Of a stretch of DNA of 64,000 nucleotides, positions 23,945-35,188 are shown piece after piece. A program made the position numbers and the translations under genes. The notes beneath the pieces were generated by a model. That model searched no databases, had not been told where the DNA came from, and saw only the letters and a list, made by a program, of their open reading frames with translations. Numbering within the stretch: the first letter of the stretch is position 1; each line of letters starts with the position of its first letter. Source of the stretch: Hibiscus mutabilis (lineage: Eukaryota > Streptophyta > Magnoliopsida > Malvales > Malvaceae); the NCBI GenBank assembly GCA_019671005.1, contig CM033714.1:83877909-83941908 (forward strand), written 5' to 3'.

Positions 23945-24800
23945 ATGGCTCGTCCTTTACTTCCAATGATCTTGTACATTTTAGTGCACCGACCAACTTT
24001 CAAATCAAACTTACGTCTGCCAATTTTCCTGTTTGGTGTTGCCAAGTGGAGGCTACTCTCATTGGTTTTGGGCTACTCAGTTAAATTGATGGTTCACAAC
24101 CTTCCCCATCTAAGTTTACCGATGCTACGGCAGCAATTACTAATCCTGAATATCTACAACGGTATCGTCAGGATCAAATTCTTATCAGTGCGCTTCTTGG
24201 CAGTTGTGATGATCAAGTTCAACCACTTATTTCATCCGCTGTCACCGCCAAAATTGCATGGGATACTCTAGTTGTGAGTTATGTTCGAGCATCTCCCGGT
24301 CGTATCCTTGCTCTCAAGTCCAAATTGGCTCGCAATCCACGTGGTTCCAAGTTTATCTCCGACTACATGAAAGACATGCAAGATATTGCCTCTGATCTTG
24401 CCTTGGCAAACTATCTTGTCTCCGAAGCAGATCTCTTGATTTCTATTGTCAATCAATTGGGTGATGATTATCGTCCAATTGTTGCTGCTCTTCGTGTATG
24501 TAGCACATCGATATCCATGCTTGAATTGTCTGAGATCTTAACTGATCATGAGAGATTCCTACAAGAATCTGACCAAAAGCTACACCTCTTGCCGTGACAT
24601 ATTCTGCGCAGTGGGCTAATTCAAATCATGGTTATTCCACCAACTGTTCTCGAGGGAAGGGTGGTCGCTCTGGCCATTCGTTTTCTGGTGGGGGTTGTAG
24701 TCATGTTCCTCAATCTAGTCATTTTAGATGACAAGATGTTGTGTGCAAGTTCTGTAATTTGCCAGGGCATGTTGTTCAAGATTGTCGTAAGCTTGTTCAG
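23945..24800 (+). pseudogene. Copia gag with zinc knuckle
   Basis: The gag shell of plant copia elements is recognisable through blocks such as FPVWCCQVEATLIGF, GRILALKSKLARNPRGSK, SDYMKDMQDIASDLALA, LISIVNQLGDDYRPIV and DHERFLQES, in more than one frame. The best frame is 24274-24597. A CX2CX4HX4C knuckle (CKFCNLPGHVVQDC) lies at 24744-24785. A stop precedes it, so the protein cannot be made whole. Confidence 0.8.
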
Positions 24801-24889
24801 TTCCTTCACAACAACAACTTTTATCAGCAACCACCGTCTGATTCACCTGTTGTTAACACTGCTACTAATCTTTCATCATCTGATTAGGA

Positions 24890-27640
24890 TCCTTAGATGT
24901 TTGATAGTGGTGCCTCGTATCACACCACAATGACCACTGCGTCTCTTCAGGATATCTCCTCTTATAATGGTCCTGATACAGTTCATCTGGGTAATGGTAA
25001 CTCTCTACATATATCTCATGTTGGCTGATGCACTGCTCTCATAGCTACCAAACTCTTTCTCTCACAAATGTCTTATGTGTTCCTCAGTTAAATACAATTT
25101 TGGTGTCGATTTCTAAATTATGTCAGACTAATCATGTGTCTGTTGAATTCTTAACTCTTATTTTCTTGTTAAGGATCGAATCACGAGAATTCCTCTTTTT
25201 CGAGGCAATAGAACTGGTGGTGTCTACTATGCTTCGCGATCCTTTTCTCCCTAAGTCAACTCAATCAATTGCTTGTCCATGCATCAGCTGCATCACAAGT
25301 TGGCCATCCCTCCTGTTGCGCGTAATAAGTGCTACGCAATTGTGCAAGTATACACGTCGCAAGTTATAGTATAAAAGATATCGTCTCCACAGGGATTGGT
25401 GCTACTTCAAGAATCTAGTCTCTTGCACTGTAAAAAGTAAAAACACAAATAAAAGATTATAGAAGTTTAACTAATCTAGAAAGTAAATAAGTAAAAGAAA
25501 AGATGAATTCAATTGAGAGAGATAGGCTAGGTTATCGTGAGTTGAGGTGTGATAGCCGATTGGATTGTCTTGATAAAAGAGTGCACGGGCAACTCAGTTG
25601 CCGTGGCAACTTGCACGACGGGGTTGCCTTGGCAACTAATTGATGGTTGCCTGGGCGACTAGTTGGGCAACTACTTGGGCGACTGGACAACAACTTCAAG
25701 GTTCGGCGGAGCGTTCTTCAATGGTTTCTTCTTATCCCTAAGTCGAAACTCTAGCTACTTGTGCATGCCTTGATAATACATCCATGCGTGAATCAAGGGT
25801 GAACAACAACCAATCTTGCGCTCCTCTTAGCCGTTGAAATCCTTAACTTATTCCTAAGCCGGATTAATCTTCACCATCATTGGATTGAATAAAGATCATA
25901 TTCATTCGTTTCTTGAATCTAACTCTCCCGATATTAGATAAATGGATGAAATCACGAGATCATCTCCCAATTCACTCGCAAGCAATAATAAGAACCAAGA
26001 ATGAATAAACCTTGAAATAGAAAAGTGCAAACTCTTATTACCTAAACAAAAACCAATAGTTTCTCACAACCACAAAACACAATAACCATAGCCAAGTAAA
26101 TTTAGTTCATGGCTAAGTTCCAAAGAAACACAAGATAAACAATCCTTAGCATGAACCCAATCGAACAACGAAGAAAAGCTGAAGCTTGTCGAAAATTCCC
26201 CTTGCTTCCTTTCTTGGTCTTGTCGAAATTCCCTCTTGCTCTCTCTATGCATCTTGTCGAAATCTCATTGATATTTATAGGGCTAGGCCAAAGTCCTTCT
26301 TTGAGGAGGAGTTTGAGTTGGAATTAAATTATCTTTAAAGAATATAATTCTTTATTATAATTTTATTCCTATTAGAACTTCTCCTATCTTCTTGGAATTT
26401 AATTCTTCTTTAATCTCTGCATGGCAATCAAATTCCTTTGGGCTTGGGCCTTGCTCCATGTCATTTTGGGCTTGTAAAGTCATGAATTTCGACATCCATA
26501 TTGCTTTTTGTCTTTGTCGACAAATGCCATGGCAACTGGCTCGGCGTCTCCTTCATACATTGCCCTGGCAACTAGCTCGGCATTGCTTTGGCAAGTGATC
26601 CTGCACATACACACACAAAAACACACCAAAGCAGCATCTATTTCCACAAAAATCACCAAGTTATGTAATCAAGCTCAACGATTGAAGGAAACATGGATTA
26701 ATGCATGAATGGCTAACTATGCAACTAATATGAGCCTAAGTCTAACAATAATATGAGTGAAAAGGGTAAGAAAAATAGTACTTTTGAACACTTATCACCT
26801 CCGATAAAGTCTTAGCCTCTATATTACGCACCTGTAATATATCTTATGACCCAACTAGTTTGACGAACTATCATTGTACTTTTTGTCTCATTAATAAGAG
26901 TTATATACTGCCATTTGGTCAAAATACTATGTCAAGCTCTCGTCCTCTTGAATTGCTTTACTCTAATGTTTAGAGCACTAAACATGTGTCTTATGATGGA
27001 TATTCATACTATGTAGTGTTTGTTGATAATTTTACCAAGTATATCTGGTTATACCCGATGAAGAAGAAATCTGATGTTGCGGCAATATTTCCTCAGTTTA
27101 AAAGTCTTGTTGAAAGCTTTTTTCATTAGACCATTGTCTCTTTTCTCAGATAATGGAGGTGAGTTTGTTAAGCTCTTGCCCATTTTGAATTTGGGCGATA
27201 TTTCTCATTTTACTTCATCGCCTCATACTCCGGAGCACAACGGGACTGCTGAATGGAGTCGTCACATAGTGGAGACCGAACTCTCTCTACTTCACTTTGC
27301 ATCTCTCCCAATTGAGTATTGGCCTCATACTTTTCAGGCAGCTGCTTATCTTATTAATTAGATGCCAACACCGATACTGGGTAATGTATCGTCTTACCTA
27401 CTTCTTCATCAACAAGCACCGAACTATGACAAGCTTCAACCGTTCGGATGCTTGTGTTTTCCTTGGCTGAGACCATACACGATACATAAACTTAAGCCAT
27501 GGTCCGCGGAATGTGTTTTTCTTGGATACTCTATGACGCAGTCTACTTATAAATGTCTGGAGCCGACCGCTAAAAGAATATATGTCTCTCGCTATGTCCA
27601 ATTTGTTCCTCACATCTTCTTTTTTGCTACACGACGTGTC
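24890..27640 (+). pseudogene. Copia protease and integrase, interrupted
   Basis: The protease site DSGAS occurs near 24900 (MFDSGASYHTT). Integrase wording follows: LHHKLGHPS-like text around 25290 is cut at 25313 and resumes with SDKVL at 26803. Then come YYVVFVDNFTKYIWLYPM, SDNGGEF, HTPEHNGTAEWSRHIVE and FLGYS. In-frame stops occur (for example near 26970, 27130 and 27361), so it is inactive. Confidence 0.75.
25309..26802 (-). mobile_element. Solo LTR of a Ty3/gypsy (Tat/Athila-type) element with CCTCC duplication
   Basis: The inserted sequence 25314-26797 starts TGTTGCGCG and ends CACTTATCA, with the canonical TG..CA ends. It is flanked by CCTCC at 25309-25313 and 26798-26802, a perfect 5-bp target duplication. 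Removing it rejoins the integrase frame. On the minus strand the U5 side carries CTTGCGACGTGTATACTTGC and ends CGCGCAACA, wording I associate with plant Tat/Athila LTRs, so the sense strand is minus. Inside are repeated TTGGCAACTAGT-like words. The length of 1,484 bp and lack of coding sequence indicate a solo LTR. Confidence 0.8.
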
Positions 27641-28400
27641 ATTCCTATGCCACGAAAACATGATGCTTCCTTATTTAATTTTCCCCGACAATTGTCTATT
27701 TTCCCCGGTAACCTGATGCTTCACCCTGGTAACATGATACTTCCTTATCCAGTAAGTCACGACAACCTAATGATTCCATTGCCACACCGGTTCCCTTACC
27801 TACTCTGCCACGGTAACCTGATGATCTCTTTGCCACATCAGTTCCCTTGGTTGATCTGCCATAGCAGGATTTTGCCCTTGACTTGCCATAACAAGATGTC
27901 TTCCCTGGCTTGCCGCAACATAATCCTCTGCAACAGCGAATTTGTCAGCCAAATTCGAGGTATTTTGGTCCTTTATTTATTAATACTACCTGTCTGGTTT
28001 GTTCTTATATCTCTCTCAATGTCCGGTTTGTTCCTTATATCTTCCTTTTTTCTACACGACATATCCTCCATATGCCACGGAAACATGATGCTTCCTTGTC
28101 TAGTTTGCCCCGGTAACCTGATGCTTCACCCCAACAACATGATGTTTCCTTGTCCAGTAAGTTACGGAAACCTGATGATTCCATTGCCTTATCGGTTCCC
28201 TTACCTACTCTGCCACGACAACTTGATGATCTCATTGCCACATCAGTTCCCTTGGTTGATTTGCCACAGCATGATGTTGCCCCTGACTTGCCATAGCAAG
28301 ATGTCTCCCCTGGCTTGCCGCAGCATAATCCTCCGCAACAACAAATTCACCGGCCAAATCTGAGGTACTTTGGTTCTTCATTTATTAATACTACTACATG
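27602..28400 (+). repeat. Tandem duplication in the copia integrase-RT linker
   Basis: Two diverged units of about 410-420 bp lie head to tail. TTTGTTCCTCACATCTTC at 27602 recurs as TTTGTTCCTTATATCTTC at about 28027. Wording near 27935-27990 recurs at 28340-28400. Each unit also holds shorter internal repeats (CCTGATGATTCCATTGCC, GGTAACCTGATG). The region corresponds to the variable linker before the reverse transcriptase. Confidence 0.7.
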
Positions 28401-28419
28401 TTATCCTTTGCCTTCCACA

Positions 28420-29954
28420 ATAGAGCCAAAGACTGTTACTCAAGCTCTCAAAGACCCACAATGGAGACAAGCCATGGATGATGAGTTTAATGCCTTGCTA
28501 CGCAACTAAACATAGGCTTTTGTTTCATGGTTTACACAATTGGTCGTATGGTACAAATGGGTATTCCGTGTGAAACGGCGTGCTGATGGCTTTGTTGATC
28601 GATACAAGGCTCGACTGATAGCGAAAAATAATCTCAAGAACCTGGTTGTGACTACTTTGAGACCTTTAGTCATGTGATGAAACATGTTACGGTGCGTATT
28701 ATTTTTACTCGCCCTCCATCATGCATGGCCCATCAAGCAACTTGACATTAATAATATCTTCTTAAATGGCACCTTACATGAGGAAGTCTATCTAGAACAA
28801 CCTCCGGGGTATGTTGATTCTACTCACCCATCTCATATTTGTTGGTTGCGTAAAGCCTTGTATGGCCTTAAGCAAGCCCAGAGGGCATGGTATGTTGGTT
28901 TTACGAAATCAAAGGCTGATGCCTCCCTCTTCATATATATTGCAAAGGGAGTTATTTTATACTTTCTCATCTACGTTGATGATATTGTGCTTATTGGTAA
29001 TAACACTGATTTTATTGCTCATTTCACCAACATATTATCTACGAAGTTTGCTTTGAAGGATATGGGCTTGCTCAGCCATTTTCTTGGCATTGAGGTTATT
29101 TCCACTTCTACTGGGTTGTTTTTATCTCAGGCGCAATATATCTCTGACATTTTGACTCAGTTTCAGATGGAAAATGTCAAGGCAATTTTCACGCCTATGT
29201 CCTCTTCCGACAAGCTACCTTCGCCGGAACCATCCACGGCACTTTATATTTCTAGGTATCGTCGATTACTTGGTCTCCTTCAGTATCTCACACTTACTCG
29301 TCCGGATATTTCTTTTACTGTGAATCGTTTGTCGCAATACATACATGGTCCTTCACTTACACAGCAGCTAAACGCATCCTACGTTATCTCAAAGGAACAT
29401 TATGCCATGGCATTCTTTTTTGTTTGGCATCTTTCCTTCATCTCACGGCCTTTGTCGATGAGGACTGGGGAGGATCATCTACGGACGGTTGATCCACTAC
29501 TGGATATGATATTTATCTTGGATCTAATCTTGTTTCTTGGAAGTCAGCTCGTCAGAAAATCGTTTCTCGTTCCTCCACAGAAGCTGAATATCGTGTCATG
29601 GCAAATGCAATTGCCGAAGTGCTTTGGGTCTAACATCTTCTTCAAGAAATTGTCGTGGCATCACCGAAACCATTATCTCTCTTCTGCAACAATCTCAGTG
29701 CCACATATGTTTGCAAAAATCCAGTTTTTCATTCTCATATGAAACATCTTGCCCTTGATTACTTCTTTGTTCGTGACTTAGTTGGTGCAGGTTCTCTTCT
29801 TGTTCGACACATTCCCTCCAAAGCTCAGATTGCGGACACGCTCACCAAACCGCTTGGTCGTAATCTCTTCATCCATTTTTGGTCCAAGATTGGAGTTTCC
29901 GATGGATCATTTATCTTGCGGAGGCGTATTAAGGATAAAGATAAGATGATATAA
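28420..29954 (+). pseudogene. Copia reverse transcriptase and RNase H
   Basis: Reverse transcriptase motifs are visible: QALKDPQWRQAMDDEFNAL near 28440, the LDINNIFLNGTLHEEVYLEQ block near 28740, LRKALYGLKQAQRAW, and the catalytic YVDD at about 28972-28983. They continue to LGLLQYLTLTRPDISFTVN. RNase H pieces follow in other frames, including the DYFFVRDLVGAG and HIPSKAQIADTLTKPL ending at 29954. Several frameshifts and stops break the frame. Confidence 0.85.
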
Positions 29955-30148
29955 CTTTTATCTCATTCAATTTCATGAGATAACTTTTAGTCAAATCTCA
30001 TTCAAATCCTATCTTATCTTGTATTTAAATATTTAATTTATATTTAATATTTGGTTTATCTTATCCTTGTATATCTATTTGTAAACCTATATATAGGTCA
30101 ATTGTAAACATTGTTTATCATCAAATATACAAATCTTTTACAACCATA

Positions 30149-30240
30149 GCTCGAGAGGATGCCGAAATATTTATGGGATCATGCACATGGTGTACTTATC
30201 ATACAGGAAGCTGGTGGTGCTGTGACATTGGTGGGTTTGA
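30149..30240 (+). pseudogene. Fragment resembling 3'(2'),5'-bisphosphate nucleotidase (SAL/HAL2 type)
   Basis: The reading WDHAHGVLIIQEAGGAVT matches the conserved WDHAAGVLIIQEAGG segment of the PAP phosphatase/inositol monophosphatase superfamily. Just before it, in a different frame, AREDAEIFM resembles the segment that normally precedes it by about a dozen residues, so an internal deletion is likely. The fragment directly follows the copia 3' end. It is too short to function. Confidence 0.5.
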
Positions 30241-31157
30241 ATTGATTGGCAATGGGCGTCATTTTCTCTTTAGATATGGCAATAAATCAAACAATATAAT
30301 TCATACAAACCTAGACACTGCTCTTCTAATCATCAGCCACAATTAAAGACTTGCAAGTTGCAACAATGTATTCCCATATGCTCTTTGTGATATGATAACC
30401 TAAAAATAGCCACTAATTCATCATTTATGAGACGGCTTGCTAATGGTAATTAAACATGCTAAAAGATGCAAATTTCTATCCCAAGTGGTACTAACTAATT
30501 TGTATGGAATACCAGTAAACGTTGAGCGCAGTGGTAACATATATTGCACTTGTTTAAATTTTGAAGACGATATTATTTAGACAAATAACAACAAAACAAA
30601 CCCTCAATACGAACTATAAAACGAACATGAACGATAAAATATATATATAATGAGTTATTTGGATGTACAATTAATTTCAGTGACTTCATACAATCACTTT
30701 TTTAATGTTTAAAAATATCATTTTTTTATCCTTTACATATTTTTAACAAGGGATGGGATCCAGTTACATAGTGTAAAACTCATTTAGTTTTACACTAATC
30801 AGTGGCTATTGGATGAGTAAAATGGATAGATGAAATTAACAGTAAATATCACTTAAAAATTAAAGATAAAGAAACAATCTTAGCCATTAATTACCATCAT
30901 CCAATGGTCCAAAAAAATGTAAAGGTAATTGAGTTTTACACCATGTAAGTGGATCCTAACCCTTTTAACAAATTATAAGTTTTATCACCTTTTTAAGTCT
31001 ACGAATGATTATAAATGGAAAAATAATTTAAATAAATTGTTTCCTTCCATTCAATAGTTTAATCTCATTGGTCTCTCATGTCTCCGATAAACCAAAGGAG
31101 AAAATAAGCTGTGATCTTAATCAGCAAACCATAGACGCCAAAAGGAAAATAAGCTTT
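30241..31157. other. Intergenic
   Basis: No gene is seen. 30340-30445 resembles 34110-34235 (AAAGACTTGCAA..TGTATTCCCAT, AAATAGCCACTTCTTCATTTATAAGAC-like wording). 30745-30960 has self-complementary wording (GGATCCAGTTACATAGTGTAAAACTC versus GAGTTTTACACCATGTAAGTGGATCC, shown in parts), consistent with a small inverted-repeat transposon. Confidence 0.45.
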
Positions 31158-31228
31158 TCCATTGCCGGGAATTGAACACGGGTTTCCTGTGTGAAAGCTA
31201 AATATACTAACCACTAAACGACAATAAA
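31158..31228 (-). tRNA. tRNA-Glu(UUC)-like relic, probable pseudogene
   Basis: On the minus strand, 71 bases fit a tRNA layout. The acceptor strands TTTATTG and CAATGGA pair over seven positions with two G-U pairs. The D-arm contains TTTAGTGGTTAGTAT. The anticodon loop CTTTCAC carries UUC, and the T-arm is CCGTG-TTCAATT-CCCGG with one mismatch. The anticodon stem pairs poorly, so it is more likely a decayed gene or a tRNA-derived retroposon head than a working tRNA. Confidence 0.45.
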
Positions 31229-31734
31229 TTGATGAATTGTTACTATTGTTTAAACATTCTAGCTTTTGCACAATTTCACACTTTTAATTAATTTAAATTT
31301 CTTAATTAACAAAATAATTTATTTTAGTCATAGTTAAAAATAAGCCGAAAATATTAAACTACCATCGGTTAACATTTTGATATATCCTATTACTTTAAAA
31401 ATAATAAGAATTGTTTAATTCCATTTTAAAATGTAAACTAGTATTTCATCTATCTTGTTTTTTTGGTTGGTTCAGAGAAAAACTTAACATTGCATACCCA
31501 AAATACAAACAGACTTATAATTATGAATGGAGCAAACGACAACCAGAGACTTTGAGGAAAGCAAATGTAAATAATATTAAAATGGATAGCTAAGAAACAA
31601 TTGAACTCAAAAAATTTAATATTTACATTATGATATAGTATATTTAATTTCAATATGATATAATTTTTTTAGTACATAAAACAAAATAAAAAATGATATA
31701 TTATAGACTTGAAAACTAGTTGAGTTAGTCTCGA

Positions 31735-31843
31735 ATTTTGAAAATTAGAGTTTAAGTTTAGACCATATTTTAAATGGACCCTAAGTCCATTTTCTAAAGT
31801 TGATATTTTTGTTTGAATTTCTTCAAATATTATAATATTTTTA
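31735..31843. repeat. Local repeat, interrupted by a solo LTR; partner at 33718-33960
   Basis: 31735-31843 plus its continuation at 33299-33420 matches 33718-33960 collinearly (TTAGAGTTTAAGTTTGGACC, TCCATTTTCTAAAGTT, AATGAATAA..AT, CATTCAAA..CGTGAGAC). The LTR insertion therefore came after a local tandem duplication. Another shared pair is 33607-33710 with 33937-34000 and 34114-34165. Confidence 0.6.
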
Positions 31844-33303
31844 TGTTGGGAAACGCTGATACACCCCATAGTGCAGCGAAAAAAAGTATCTGACGTAATC
31901 CACCAATGATCCATGTACAAGGGACGAATTCGGGGTGAATAAGGATGAAATGTTAACTTAATAAATCTGGAATCTAGAAATCCGTAGGGAATTCGGAAGA
32001 ACCAAACGAAACGAACAATATTTTCTCTTCTCTAACTGTTAGAGAGATTTTTCGAAAACAAGGGATAAATGGCTGCTAGACCTTATGCCTTTATATAGCA
32101 TTTAAAAACCTAATTCTAATTAAATTCGGATTCTTAAATATACAATATATTTAACCGAATATAATTAAATATGTAGAATCTGATTCTACTTTAATTAGGT
32201 TTCTTTTAGATATATATATATATACTTTAATAATATTTGATAATTACAATAACTTATCAAATATTAACATATATATATAAACGAAATTATCCATAATTAC
32301 AATAATTATAACAATTTCGGCTCACTAATTACGTGTACAACAAATTTGTGCACATGTTATCTAATCGATATTTGTTTGTTTCAATCATAGGGTGTGACTC
32401 TTGTAGGTTCATGTAACGTTAGCAGTAATATCCAAAACAATTCTAATATTACAAGCAATGAGTCACATCTAGCAATACATCATTGCTACCTAAGTTACAT
32501 GAAATCGTGGTTCGATTTAACCTTTTTCCGTGATTAACTTCTTTTATGTATTTCATCCTTTTGTCCTCATATCTAGATCGGACACAAGTCATGGATTAGT
32601 CACACTTGTATAGTCCATCTAATGTTTCTTGATATCTTGAGTAGACTATTATAAATGAATAACTATGATATCTCGTATCAATTTGTTCGAGCATGTCCAT
32701 GCATTTCTAGTCTCACTCAATCAAGAGGCCTATGATATTACTCCTATTATGTATGAGGGACAAATCCTATCTTGATCAACTATATTTCGCTACATGGATT
32801 ATGACATATCCAATATCAGTCTTTATAATGTAGTTAGTTACGACACACGTTTGATCGTATCAAAATATGTCACTCACGATGTTGAAATAATGATGATCTC
32901 AAGTCTGAGGATCATACATGTAGTTATCACCATAAGCAATGTTGTGACTGTCACATAATAATCCAAAAAACATGCTCATAGCAGGTCAGTCCAGTATGTT
33001 GTTCCCTAACACATACTTATGTATTGATTTTGACATCTCTATGTCAATGACAACACTTTGTCATCAATCAACTACATATTAGTCTTAATACATTATTGTT
33101 GTCCAAGCCCACAATAATTCTTGACTAAGGACATTCAAGAATAACTATATTATTCTAAGGACTTTATTATAATCAGTTTATTTATAGATACACATAATAA
33201 GACTGAAATAATAACAATAACTTTATATTAATAAAAAATATAAAATAAGTATGTCTTTTACAACCATCTCATTATTGGTCTTTGAGCATACTCCAACATT
33301 TTA
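31839..33303 (-). mobile_element. Solo LTR with TTTTA target duplication
   Basis: The block 31844-33298 starts TGTTGGGAAACGC and ends CATACTCCAACA, with TG..CA ends. It is flanked by TTTTA at 31839-31843 and 33299-33303, a perfect 5-bp duplication. Read on the minus strand it starts TGTTGGAGTATGC, has a TATATAAAGGC box about 250 bp before its end, and ends GCGTTTCCCAACA, so the sense strand is minus. It has no coding sequence. I cannot say firmly whether it is copia or gypsy; it looks copia-like. Confidence 0.82.
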
Positions 33304-33419
33304 AACTTAAATGAATAACATAATTGATGAACAGATCTCATTCAAACTCGTGAGACACTTCAATCTATCCTTAATAAAGGAAATAGAATTTTGCAAAATC
33401 ATGAATACAGGGACGGACA

Positions 33420-34733
33420 CATTATTTTCTGTTAGGAATGTGAATCTTAATACTTAATAAAAATTATATGTAAATTTAAAAAGTTTCGGGGCACGAAATT
33501 AGATTATCAATATAAAGTAAAAAAAATTCTAAAATATATGAAAGTTTGAAAGTTCCAACGGTATGGCTGCTTCTAACACCTCTCAATCCATCTCTACATG
33601 AATATGATTTCCTAGTACGGAAGTCTTTAAAAGTAATATTACTAGTGCAAATGTATGAACTAAAAGACTTGCAACGATGTATTCCCATGTGTGACATGAA
33701 ATGTCCAAGATTAATGAAAATTAGAGTTTAAGTTTGGACCATATTTTAAATGGATCCATCCTTTTATAAGTCCATTTTCTAAAGTTTATATTTTGTTTAA
33801 ATCTCCTCAAATATTAGAAGATATTTTCAAACTTAAATGAATAATTTAATAGCTGAATAGATGTCATTCAAATTCGTGAGACGATTCAATATGCCCGCAT
33901 AAAGGTAATGAATTTTTGCTAAACCATGAATCCGATTTCCTAGTACAAAAGTCTTTAAAAGCAAATTTATTAGTGCAAATGTATGAACTAGTGGATGATG
34001 TGTATTCAGTCGGTGTCGTTTTCTCTATATATTGCAGTAAACCTATCCAAATATAAAATGGTTGGGGTTTTCTATCTGATTAATTCATTCAAAATTATAT
34101 CACCCACAAATTAAAAGACTTGCAACGATGTATTCCCATGTATAACATGAAATGTCCAACACTACTCAAATGCTCCCCATGTGTCATGTGCTCCTAAAAT
34201 AGCCACTTCTTCATTTATAAGACAGCATGTCAAAAAGTTTTAATACATCGAATCAGATAAAATTTAAATTATAAATTCTTCGAATTTAGTTTAACCTGTC
34301 AATAACATAAAAGAAAATGGTTATATAACCTTTGTTGGAGTACAAATATCACGTTTACACCCGTCGATTTATTTTCAAATGCAAGAGGACCGAAAGTTGT
34401 GAAAAAGACATTTTGATTGTAATTCAAAATTTTATTAAGAAGATGGCATGGAAAATTTGAGTAGGTTTGCGGTTTGGCATGCATCTCCCCACCTAATTTT
34501 GATTGATTACACGTGGACTTAACAGCTTGTAAGACACAGAGTTGTGATAAATGGATGGTATTTTTTCAATGACTATTAATGAGACCTTTGGTCACATCCA
34601 GATAATTACTTTGGTCAAATTGGACAGCCCACTATTTCAGGTTTGCTCATGCTATTTTTATTTTGAGTTTAGTTACGGTATCCAATTCATTAGTTAATTA
34701 ATCTGAATTGAATAATACAGATGTTTTATGTGC
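33420..34733. other. Intergenic with locally repeated blocks
   Basis: Contains the repeat partners described for 31735. No gene is supported. Short frames at 33476-33697 and 33546-33731 overlap the repeats on both strands and are not conserved between copies. Confidence 0.4.
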
Positions 34734-35188
34734 GTGACTAGGGACGGTTATGGGTTAGGTTTTTGTTCAATCTGCACTCGACCCAAAAATTTAACACCTC
34801 CATCTAAAACCGACTTGGTCCGACATAAATAAAGAATTATTTTTTTTCATTTTTATATGATAAAATAGAGAGTAATTAAAAATACAAATAAAGAGGGGGC
34901 GTTATAATAATTATTTTATTTTTATTGGACAATAGGGAGATAATTGAAAATATATATAAAGAGAGGGTCATTCTAGCAATTATACTTAAATATTTAGAAT
35001 AAAATTAAACTATTATTTCGGGTAGGGTCAGGTCAAATATTTTTCACCCTAAACCCGAACCCGATTCGACCTCATACTCAAAAAATCTCAACTTGAACCT
35101 TACTTAAATCAAAAAGTTTCTTTAAAAACCTGACCCAAGGTCGGAATTCGTCAGGTATGGGTCAAATAACTATCCCTAAGGGTGACTA
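34734..35188. mobile_element. Small hAT-like element with GTGACTA duplication
   Basis: The 441-bp block 34741-35181 begins GGGACGGTTATGGGT and ends AACTATCCCTAAG, which are imperfect inverted repeats. It is flanked by GTGACTA at 34734-34740 and 35182-35188. With the neighbouring base this fits a 7-8 bp hAT-type duplication. The interior is AT-rich, with words such as ACCCGAACCCG common in such repeats. There is no transposase. Confidence 0.55.

Larger units (their letters stand above)
23869..30150 (+). mobile_element. Decayed Ty1/copia retrotransposon, interrupted by a solo LTR
   Basis: The order gag, zinc knuckle, protease, integrase, reverse transcriptase, RNase H is that of Ty1/copia elements. 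A degenerate initiator-tRNA-Met primer site (TGATAATCAGAGCC at 23869-23882, normally TGGTATCAGAGCC) precedes gag. All coding parts carry stops and frameshifts, and the integrase is split by the insertion at 25314-26797. LTR ends are not resolved; the 3' side ends near 30150. Confidence 0.8.
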
